Below are positions 1 through 5,404 of a stretch of 5,843 nucleotides of DNA, piece after piece. The stretch's first letter is position 1; each line of letters starts with the position of its first letter. The position numbers and the translations under genes are program-made. The notes beneath the pieces are model-generated. The model saw only the letters and a program-made list of their open reading frames with translations. It made no database searches and was not told where the DNA came from. Source of the stretch: an uncultured Phascolarctobacterium sp. (GTDB taxonomy: Bacteria > Bacillota > Negativicutes > Acidaminococcales > Acidaminococcaceae); assembly GCA_946002345.1 (NCBI GenBank), contig CAMFZA010000118.1, positions 1-5,843 on the forward strand. Reading direction: 5' to 3'.

Positions 1-35
1 AAATTGCTAATTGTCAGATAGCGGTCTTCTTGTGA
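1..35 (+). other. Probable 5' remnant of the jetB frame, ending in an in-frame TGA
   Basis: Read in the jetB frame (from base 3), this stretch gives IANCQIAVFL and then TGA at 33-35, followed at once by VIYLIPQEDN. JetB-like proteins, as I recall them, have a short beta segment just before the YLIP..DN stretch, so CQIAVFL fits as the preceding strand. The other two forward frames are closed by stops (TAG 19-21 and TAA 37-39; TAA 8-10 and 62-64). The simplest reading is a nonsense change in the original gene, whose true start lies left of the window. With only ten codons visible, this is inference. Confidence 0.35.
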
Positions 36-572
36 GTAATTTATTTAATTCCCCAAGAAGATAATTATTTTCTTGGCTACTCTAAGGCCCAGCTCAAAAA
101 AGAGCTCTGCAAAAGCAATCCTACGGACAAGGATTATTATTTGGCCCAGTTTGCCATTTTAGTGCTGCTGCTGGAATTTTATGACGGACAAGGCAGCAGC
201 AGCAAAACAAGGGATTTTATTCGTGTTGGTGAACTGCAAAATTCCATTGCTGCGAAGCTCGAGGAGGGTGTGGCCAAATATTCGGAGGACGAACAATCCC
301 AGCAGGGGATGGCCTTTGCTGCTATGAAGCAGATTTACGACTCCTTGAGGTCCGACGAAAAAGGACGCAGACAAAAGACGACCAAGGAAGGCTTTGTCCA
401 TAACATTTTGCGCTTTTTGGAGGATCAGGGCCTGATTGATTATATCGAGCATGACGAGATGATAAAAACTACGCGCAAGCTGGACAATTTCATGGATTGG
501 AATCTTTTGAATAAGAATAATTTTTATCGTGTACAGAGGATTCTAGGAGTGAAACAAGATGAGCAAAATTAA
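36..572 (+). CDS. jetB: JetB-like (MukE-like) small subunit of a Wadjet SMC system, 5' end damaged or missing
   Basis: In Wadjet systems JetB is the MukE-like winged-helix protein that binds the kleisin JetA and helps load the JetC ATPase on DNA. The frame is open from base 36 to the TAA at 570-572. Residues encoded by 42-190 read as continuous family-like sequence (YLIPQEDNYFLGYSKAQLKK, then DYYLAQFAILVLLLEFYDGQ). The C-terminal part has a charged helical region and TTRKLDNFMDWNLLNK, typical of the end of these small subunits. The only conventional start is TTG 141, with AAGGA at 129-133 seven bases upstream, giving 143 residues. That start falls inside the conserved-looking YYLAQF segment, so it is probably an internal Leu, or a reinitiation site after damage. 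No ATG, GTG or TTG lies between 36 and 140. An in-frame TGA at 33-35 separates this frame from further plausible sequence upstream. The gene overlaps the JetC ATG by 14 bases. The assignment rests on recalled family features and on the neighbour; the Wadjet subtype (II or III like) is uncertain. Confidence 0.68.
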   Translation, partial: VIYLIPQEDNYFLGYSKAQLKKELCKSNPTDKDYYLAQFAILVLLLEFYDGQGSSSKTRDFIRVGELQNSIAAKLEEGVAKYSEDEQSQQGMAFAAMKQIYDSLRSDEKGRRQKTTKEGFVHNILRFLEDQGLIDYIEHDEMIKTTRKLDNFMDWNLLNKNNFYRVQRILGVKQDEQN

Positions 573-3537
573 TGCTATTCGTTTAATAAATGTCAATTAC
601 AATCATGATGCCATTCATGTGAGCGATGAAACACTGCATTTGAATGGCCAAAGCACCTTGATTTCCCTGCAAAATGGCGGCGGCAAATCGGTTTTGGTGC
701 AGCTGTTGACGGCACCCTTTGTGCAGAAGCGTTATCGCAATGTTAAGGAGCGGCCCTTTTATAGCTATTTTACCAGCACCAAACCCTCCTTTATTTTGGT
801 GGAGTGGCTTTTGGAGGATAATGGAGGCTATTGCCTGACGGGTATGATGGTGCATAAAAATCCCAGCCTTGATGATGATGAGAAGCTGGATCTTGTTACC
901 ATTATCAGTGAGTATAAGGAGCCCTGTGAGCAGGATATTCATCATCTGCCCGTGGTGGAGCACAAGGAAAATGAAGTGAGCTTAAAAAGCTTTGCTGCTT
1001 GTCGCGAGCTTTTCGAGGGCTACAAAAAGGAAAAGCCCAATAAATGCTTCTGTTTTGATTTGAATAATCAAGCTCAAAGCAAGCAGTACTTCGCAAAATT
1101 GGCAGAATATGGCATCGACTATCGGGAATGGCAAAATATTATTCGCAAAATTAACGAGGAGGAATCGGGCCTATCCAAGCTTTTTGTGGACTGCAAGGAC
1201 GAAACAGGCTTGCTGGAAAAATGGTTCTTGGATGCTGTGGAAAACAAGCTGAACAAGGACGAGAATAGGATGCAGAAATTTCGGGAGCTGTTAGGCAAGT
1301 ATATTCAGGAGTACAGCAATAATGTGACGAAAATCGAGCAGCAGGAAAAGCTGCAGCAGTTTTTGCAGGAGCTGGGGCCGGTCAAGGAGCAGGGCGAGGC
1401 TTATGCAGGGGCGACCAGCATAGCCCAGGAGAAGCTGGAGCTGATTCTTGCCTATCTCAATGAATTACAGCGCTTGTTGACCGTTAATGAGCAGGATACT
1501 GTTAGTTGTCAGAACGAGCTGGCTTCGCTGGAGAAGCAACTAATTCGTTTGGCTTACGAGGAATACTCCATCAGGTATTATGAATTGGCAGCGCAAGAGG
1601 ATGAGTTGGCAACTACAAAAGAAGCACAGCAACTCCGCCTAGTGGAGCTGGAGCGCAAGGCTAAGGAGTTACAGCGTCAGCTGCATATTTACGAATGCGC
1701 ACGCCAGCAGGCACGTTTGGACAATGATAAGCGCGATTTGACAAAGGCGGAGCAGGCGCTGGATTTATTGCGCCGGAAAAACAAGGAACTGGAGCCGGAG
1801 CGGGATTATCTAGGGTTCGTACTGCGCCAGCATTGGGAAAAGGAGCTGCGTAGTGGCGAGGAAAAATATGCAGCACTGCAGGAGGGAAGCAAGGCTTGCG
1901 CTACCGAGCTGAAGAAGGCTCAGGTGGAGCAGCAAAGCTTGCAGCAGCAAATTGACTCACAGAATAATAGAAAAGGTAGCTTGAACGCTTTAGTTGGCAC
2001 CTATGATGAGGTGGAAAATCGCTTCTGCAAGAAATGGCATGTGGATTTGCAAAGAAACATGCTGCGAGAATATGAAGCGGGAACCTTGGAGATTTTGGCT
2101 GCCAATATAGCCAAGGCCCATAGTGATGCCCAACAAAATTTAGACAAGTGCCAAAAAGAGCAGCAGGCTACGAAAACAACGCTGAAAGAACTGGAGCGTG
2201 AGCAGCAGGATGTAAATAATGAGCTTGCTAATAATAAAGGGGCACTTGCTGTGCAAAAGCAGAAGAAGGCTACTGTGGACGAGCAGCTTACCAAGCGGCG
2301 TACTTTGCTACAGTATTTGCAGCTATCAGAAGAGCACCTTTTTGAGCAAGAAAAAATTGCAAAAGTCTTGGAGCAGAAGCTGACTGAAATTGACAACAGC
2401 AAGAATAAGCTACAGCAGGAATTACTGGCTGTGCAAAAGCAACGGGAGAGCCTACAAACAGGCAGGACCTTGGAACTGGCTCCGGAATTGGTACGGATGC
2501 TGGAGCAGCTGGGAATACAACTGGTTTACGGTATGGAATGGCTCAAGAAGAATGGCTATGACGAAGCGCAAAATCTGGCTTTGGTGGAGCAGCATCCCTT
2601 CCTGCCTTATTCCTTGCTTATGACGGCTAAGGATGTGGCACTTTTAGAGAAGGCCTCCAAGTCCATTTTTACCTCCTTCCCCGTGCCCATTATGCTGCGT
2701 GAAAGCTTAAAGGAGGCTGGCACGCAGAAATTGGCTAATGGCATGCTTACATGTGCTGATATGCACTTTTTGATGCTGTTTAACAACAATTTGCTTAATG
2801 AAGCTAAGCTGCAGGAACTTTTAGAAAAGCTGACCTGTGAGCAACAAGCTTTGGCAGAAAAGGTGGCTCGGCGCAAGGAGGAGTATGATACCTATCAAAG
2901 CAAATATGGAGAGCTCAAGCAGCAAAGCTTTACTAAGGCCAGCTATAAAAAGCTTTGGCAGGAGTTGGATGAGCTGCAAGCTAAGAATGCCTCTTTGCAG
3001 GATGCATATCTTGCTAATAAGGAAGCCAAAAAGCGTCTGGAGCAGAAGCTGGAGGAGTTGGCAAAGTATGCTAAGGAGTTGGAGGATGCCCTGCATAAAG
3101 CTACCCAGCAGCAGGAAGAATGCCAGCAATTAGGTGAAAAGTACAGGCAATACGTGCAGCATTTGGCTATGCAGAAGGAGTGCATGGAGCAGCTGCGGCA
3201 TCTGGAGGAACAAAAGCTGGCTGTGGACAAGAAAATCGGTGTTTTGCAGGATTGCAGCAGAGAGTTTGTAGGCAAATTGAATGATTTGCAGCATGAGCTA
3301 AAGGACGTGGAGGAAGCATTCACTAAGTATAGCAGCTATAAACAGGTGAAGATGCCCAAAGGCTTTGCAGTGGCGCTAATAAATGATATTAAAGGCCTGC
3401 AGGCGCGCTTTGATGCCATTATGAAGAAGGCTTCGGGAGATCTAAAGCATTTGGTGGACAATCGGCTTGAAACTGTAAAGAGAGTTCAAGAGAGCCAAAA
3501 AGCACTTGATTATCAAGCTGCCATTTACGCTTTGTAG
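559..3537 (+). CDS. jetC: JetC-like SMC ATPase, N-terminal 992 residues (interrupted by TAG)
   Basis: This is the N-terminal two thirds of a MukB/JetC-type SMC ATPase, the DNA-loop-extruding motor of Wadjet plasmid-defence complexes. Residues 1-120 form the first half of the ABC head: an INAIRLINVNY strand, then Walker A in SLQNGGGKSVLVQLL (N39-GGG-K43-S44). Roughly residues 265-635 are Gln/Glu/Lys/Leu-rich heptad sequence (ascending coiled coil). Residues about 636-750 are less charged and globular (VYGMEWLKKNGYDEAQ, HPFLPYSLLMTAKD, FPVPIMLRESLKE) and fit the hinge. Coiled coil resumes to about 985. The ATG start has AGGAG at 545-549, nine bases upstream, inside the 3' end of jetB, so the two are coupled. 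The frame ends at TAG 3535-3537 without signature or Walker B motifs, which lie in the same frame downstream (3577-4983). Alone, this piece cannot form a complete ATPase head. Family assignment as an SMC-like Wadjet ATPase is strong; the subtype is inference. Confidence 0.85.
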   Translation: MSKINAIRLINVNYNHDAIHVSDETLHLNGQSTLISLQNGGGKSVLVQLLTAPFVQKRYRNVKERPFYSYFTSTKPSFILVEWLLEDNGGYCLTGMMVHKNPSLDDDEKLDLVTIISEYKEPCEQDIHHLPVVEHKENEVSLKSFAACRELFEGYKKEKPNKCFCFDLNNQAQSKQYFAKLAEYGIDYREWQNIIRKINEEESGLSKLFVDCKDETGLLEKWFLDAVENKLNKDENRMQKFRELLGKYIQEYSNNVTKIEQQEKLQQFLQELGPVKEQGEAYAGATSIAQEKLELILAYLNELQRLLTVNEQDTVSCQNELASLEKQLIRLAYEEYSIRYYELAAQEDELATTKEAQQLRLVELERKAKELQRQLHIYECARQQARLDNDKRDLTKAEQALDLLRRKNKELEPERDYLGFVLRQHWEKELRSGEEKYAALQEGSKACATELKKAQVEQQSLQQQIDSQNNRKGSLNALVGTYDEVENRFCKKWHVDLQRNMLREYEAGTLEILAANIAKAHSDAQQNLDKCQKEQQATKTTLKELEREQQDVNNELANNKGALAVQKQKKATVDEQLTKRRTLLQYLQLSEEHLFEQEKIAKVLEQKLTEIDNSKNKLQQELLAVQKQRESLQTGRTLELAPELVRMLEQLGIQLVYGMEWLKKNGYDEAQNLALVEQHPFLPYSLLMTAKDVALLEKASKSIFTSFPVPIMLRESLKEAGTQKLANGMLTCADMHFLMLFNNNLLNEAKLQELLEKLTCEQQALAEKVARRKEEYDTYQSKYGELKQQSFTKASYKKLWQELDELQAKNASLQDAYLANKEAKKRLEQKLEELAKYAKELEDALHKATQQQEECQQLGEKYRQYVQHLAMQKECMEQLRHLEEQKLAVDKKIGVLQDCSREFVGKLNDLQHELKDVEEAFTKYSSYKQVKMPKGFAVALINDIKGLQARFDAIMKKASGDLKHLVDNRLETVKRVQESQKALDYQAAIYAL

Positions 3538-3576
3538 CCCGCAGCATGGCAGGGAATTCGATTCAATCAGGAAAAA
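3535..3576 (+). other. Single in-frame TAG and the untranslated junction within the jetC frame
   Basis: The codons read GCT TTG TAG CCC GCA GCA TGG CAG. The TAG is codon 993 of the jetC frame, and the frame continues open after it as PAAWQGIRFNQEK into the C-terminal ORF. There is no frame change, so one base substitution (for example CAG, TTG, AAG, GAG or TGG to TAG) explains the break. The nucleotides after TAG still read as sensible protein. This suggests that the mutation is recent, that the stop is read through, or that the sequence has an error here. Confidence 0.85.
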
Positions 3577-4983
3577 GTGATTGCATTTACCAAGGATAAG
3601 CAAGCTGCTGAAAACGAGCAAAAGGTGACTTATGAAGCGTTGAATGAGGTAAATACGAAGCTGACCAAGGTACAGGAGCGCAAAAAGCGTTTGGTGCAGG
3701 ACATGGAAAAGGATTGTCAGCAGCGCGAGCCTTTGCCCATGGAGGAGCTCGTAGCCAAGAATTTTTCTGTTTTGCGGGGACAACTGCTTGAACAGAAGCA
3801 CATCTGTAACGAGCAGCTGCGCAAGCTGGAAAACCAAGGGAAGCTTTTCCACGAAAACATTGGCGCTTTGGGTGCATATAGTGGGCAAGAAACGCGAGCT
3901 TTGTGGCAAGGAGAAGAAAATTTCTCCGAATTCGCTGCCGAAGAATTACGTGGTTTTACTAAGAGCTTGCAGATAGATTATCGAAATAGTGTCGAAAAAC
4001 AGAGGAAGGCTCAAGAAAAGCTAGAAAAAAATCTGCAGAATCTACAAATGATGCTGAACGAGAGGAAGATGCAGGAGGATGTATTCACTAAGCCCTTGAC
4101 TGCCTTGCAAAAACTAACGGATAGCTCTAAGAGCTTTTTGCAGAAGCTGCAGCTCATTGTGGCTTCCTTAACAACCCAAGCAGAAAAGCTAAAAACAGAT
4201 TTGGAATTCGTGGAGCAGGAAAAGCAGCATGTTGTTTCGCTCCTGGAGGATTACGTCCGGGCCGTGCACAAGGAAATGGGCACTATTGACCACAATTCTA
4301 CCATCAAGGTGAGGGGCAGGTCGGTGAAGATGCTGGAGCTGAAGCTGCCTTTGTGGGACGATAATGCCAATATTTACCATCTCGAGATCAAGGATTTTGT
4401 GGAAAAGCTTACACAGCAAGGCATGGAGCTTTTGCAGCAGTATCGGCCGATTGAGGAGCTTTTGGGCAAGAGCTTGACCACAAAGAATCTTTATCATGAG
4501 GTCATCGGCTTGAACAACGTGCGGGTGAAGCTATACAAAATCGAAGCGCAGCGGGAGGTGCCCATTAGCTGGCGTGAGGTGGCCCGTAATTCCGGCGGTG
4601 AGGGCTTTTTGTCGGCCTTTGTCATTCTGTCCAGCCTTTTGTATTACATGCGTCGGGACGAAACCGACATTTTTGCCGACAGAAACGAGGGCAAGGTGCT
4701 GATTATGGACAATCCCTTTGCCCAGACTAATGCCGCCCATCTATTGACGCCCATGATGGATATGGCCCGAAAAAATAACACCCAGCTCATTTCCCTTACG
4801 GGGCTGGGCGGTGATTCTATATATAACTGTTATGACAATATCTATGTTTTGAATCTTATTTCTTCTAAGCTAAGCCATGTGCAGTACCTCAAGAGCAAGC
4901 ATCTTGCGGGCGAAGAAACGGAAGTTTTGAGCTTGGCGAGGGTGGAAGTGACGAATGAGGGAGATATGTTAAGTTTGTTTTAA
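3577..4983 (+). CDS. jetC: JetC-like SMC ATPase, C-terminal 468 residues (head with signature and Walker B)
   Basis: This ORF is the C-terminal third of the same SMC ATPase, in the same frame as the N-terminal ORF. Residues 1-230 (counted from GTG 3577) are charged coiled coil with a break near 85-130. Residues 235-468 form the second half of the ABC head: a beta-rich start (STIKVRGRSVKMLELKLPLW), the ABC signature NSGGEGF at 338-344, and Walker B VLIMDNPFAQT at 374-384 with D378. Then come QLISLTGLGGDSIYN and YDNIYVLNL, the terminal switch strand and lobe. The residue after the Walker B Asp is Asn, where most SMC proteins have the catalytic Glu. GTG 3577 has only AGGA at 3569-3572, four bases upstream, a poor but possible site, so independent translation is uncertain. 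The stop is TAA 4981-4983. If paired with the 992-residue part, the two would rebuild a full SMC protein of about 1474 residues. No JetD gene follows. Confidence 0.82.
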   Translation: MIAFTKDKQAAENEQKVTYEALNEVNTKLTKVQERKKRLVQDMEKDCQQREPLPMEELVAKNFSVLRGQLLEQKHICNEQLRKLENQGKLFHENIGALGAYSGQETRALWQGEENFSEFAAEELRGFTKSLQIDYRNSVEKQRKAQEKLEKNLQNLQMMLNERKMQEDVFTKPLTALQKLTDSSKSFLQKLQLIVASLTTQAEKLKTDLEFVEQEKQHVVSLLEDYVRAVHKEMGTIDHNSTIKVRGRSVKMLELKLPLWDDNANIYHLEIKDFVEKLTQQGMELLQQYRPIEELLGKSLTTKNLYHEVIGLNNVRVKLYKIEAQREVPISWREVARNSGGEGFLSAFVILSSLLYYMRRDETDIFADRNEGKVLIMDNPFAQTNAAHLLTPMMDMARKNNTQLISLTGLGGDSIYNCYDNIYVLNLISSKLSHVQYLKSKHLAGEETEVLSLARVEVTNEGDMLSLF

Positions 4984-5024
4984 TGGGGGGAGAGAAGAAA
5001 TAGCGAATAGGAAAGTGGATTTTA

Positions 5025-5104
5025 CGTTGTGCAACGATTGCAACGAAAAGTAAGATTTACGTTGCAGAAGTGCAACGCAAACGCAACACACAATTTGCGT
5101 TGCA
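5025..5104 (+). repeat. 80-base palindrome-rich repeat, copy 1
   Basis: First of two direct copies of a unit made of CGTTG/CAACG and GTTGCA/TGCAAC motifs in both orientations. By eye it matches copy 2 (232 bases to the right) at 71 of 80 positions with no gaps. Its dyads are imperfect. TTTACGTTGCA (5056-5066) faces 5071-5081 with one A-C mismatch, and the 5083-5103 dyad has two mismatches. It starts 42 bases after the jetC stop. Confidence 0.85.
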
Positions 5105-5140
5105 ATGATTCCCACCACAACAGAAAATAAAAGCTAGCTT

Positions 5141-5186
5141 AAAGGCTGATTGACCGCGGAAATTTCTGCAGTTGGTCAGCTTTTTT
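5141..5186 (+). terminator. Long hairpin followed by a T-run, likely terminator of the jet operon
   Basis: AAAGGCTGATTGAC (5141-5154) pairs with 5171-5184, using four G-T wobbles. After one C-A mismatch, GCGGAAA (5156-5162) faces TTTCTGC (5163-5169). Six T follow the GTCAGC arm at 5181-5186. This has the shape of a rho-independent terminator on the + strand, 157 bases after the jetC stop. On the - strand the tract after the stem is weak, so it is less likely to act in that direction. Confidence 0.6.
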
Positions 5187-5256
5187 GCATTTTGCAAAGG
5201 AAAAGTGTGATAGATTGCAATAATAATTCGCAAGAAAGGCAGGTGCAAAAAAGAAT

Positions 5257-5336
5257 CGTTGCACAACGATTGCAACGAAAGACAAGATTTACGTTGCAAA
5301 AGTGCAACGTAAACGCAACGCAAAATTTGCGTTGCA
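5257..5336 (+). repeat. 80-base palindrome-rich repeat, copy 2
   Basis: Second direct copy. It keeps three perfect dyads in a row. AATCGTTG (5254-5261) faces CAACGATT (5264-5271) across two bases. TTTACGTTGCA (5288-5298) faces TGCAACGTAAA (5303-5313) across AAAG. GCAACGCAAA (5315-5324) faces TTTGCGTTGC (5326-5335) across a single A. Its right end lies in the -35 region of the promoter for the gene at 5405. Confidence 0.87.
5288..5335. promoter_or_regulatory. Candidate operator: two adjacent perfect dyads abutting the -35 element
   Basis: An 11-base-arm dyad (5288-5313) and a 10-base-arm dyad (5315-5335) sit one base apart just upstream of the -10 and across the likely -35. Dyad symmetry at this place is the usual layout for a dimeric repressor or activator site. 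Because arms differ from copy 1 and copy 1 has lost pairing, the perfect symmetry may be kept by selection here. No regulator gene is visible in the window, unless the downstream AlbA_2 protein is autoregulatory. Inference. Confidence 0.4.
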
Positions 5337-5360
5337 GAAAGAGGTGTCTGGTGATATAAT
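5332..5360 (+). promoter_or_regulatory. Sigma-A/sigma-70 type promoter with extended -10 for the AlbA_2 gene
   Basis: A perfect TATAAT lies at 5355-5360 with the extended TG at 5352-5353 (TGATATAAT). TTGCAG at 5332-5337 is a modest -35 with ideal 17-base spacing. Transcription would start near 5367, leaving a leader of about 38 bases before ATG 5405. The -35 is formed by the end of repeat copy 2, so anything binding the repeat should affect this promoter. Confidence 0.72.
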
Positions 5361-5404
5361 TTAGAAAATGCAATATAAAAATCTAAACAAGGCAGGTACA
5401 AGAC

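Larger units (their letters stand above)
4984..5404. other. Intergenic region with repeats, terminator and promoter; no gene seen
   Basis: This 421-base gap holds no ORF with a ribosome binding site and protein-like composition. The open stretches present on both strands run through the palindromic repeats and give Cys/Asn/Arg-rich translations, typical of a repeat read as codons. It contains two direct 80-base repeat copies, a hairpin with a T-run between them, and the promoter of the downstream gene. No tRNA or other known RNA family was recognised. Confidence 0.75.

Noticed and set aside
53..76. Inverted repeat CCAAGAAGAT/ATTTTCTTGG as a terminator or operator
   Set aside because: It lies within the apparent jetB coding frame, has no following T-run, and encodes the conserved-looking QEDNYFLG stretch.
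141..143. TTG 141 as the natural start of jetB
   Set aside because: It has a good AAGGA spacing, but it interrupts family-like sequence (DYYLAQF), and 35 upstream codons also look coding. It is kept only as a possible reinitiation site.
2001..2402. Minus-strand ORFs inside jetC (also 3442-3909, 2821-3129, 2943-3323 and others)
   Set aside because: They are Cys/Ser/Leu-rich mirror translations of the Gln/Glu/Lys coiled-coil codons and lack ribosome binding sites or recognisable domains.
3535..3537. Pyrrolysine or selenocysteine recoding
   Set aside because: No insertion-type stem-loop was apparent just after the TAG, and there is no catalytic reason for a special residue in a coiled-coil arm, so a plain nonsense change is simpler.
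5131..5140. AAGCTAGCTT perfect palindrome
   Set aside because: At ten bases and AT-rich it can arise by chance, and it does not match the GTTGCA motif. It could be part of the terminator region, but nothing supports a separate role.
5025..5336. CRISPR array
   Set aside because: There are only two imperfect copies of an 80-base unit, with internal dyads and a 152-base spacer holding a terminator. No cas genes are visible.
5150..5359. Plus-strand 69-residue ORF in the intergenic region
   Set aside because: It starts at a TTG inside the terminator stem, has no ribosome binding site, and is built from repeat codons.
5057..5401. Minus-strand 114-residue ORF across the intergenic repeats
   Set aside because: It runs through both palindromic repeats, the hairpin and the promoter. 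Its composition is that of the repeat read as codons, with no domain seen.
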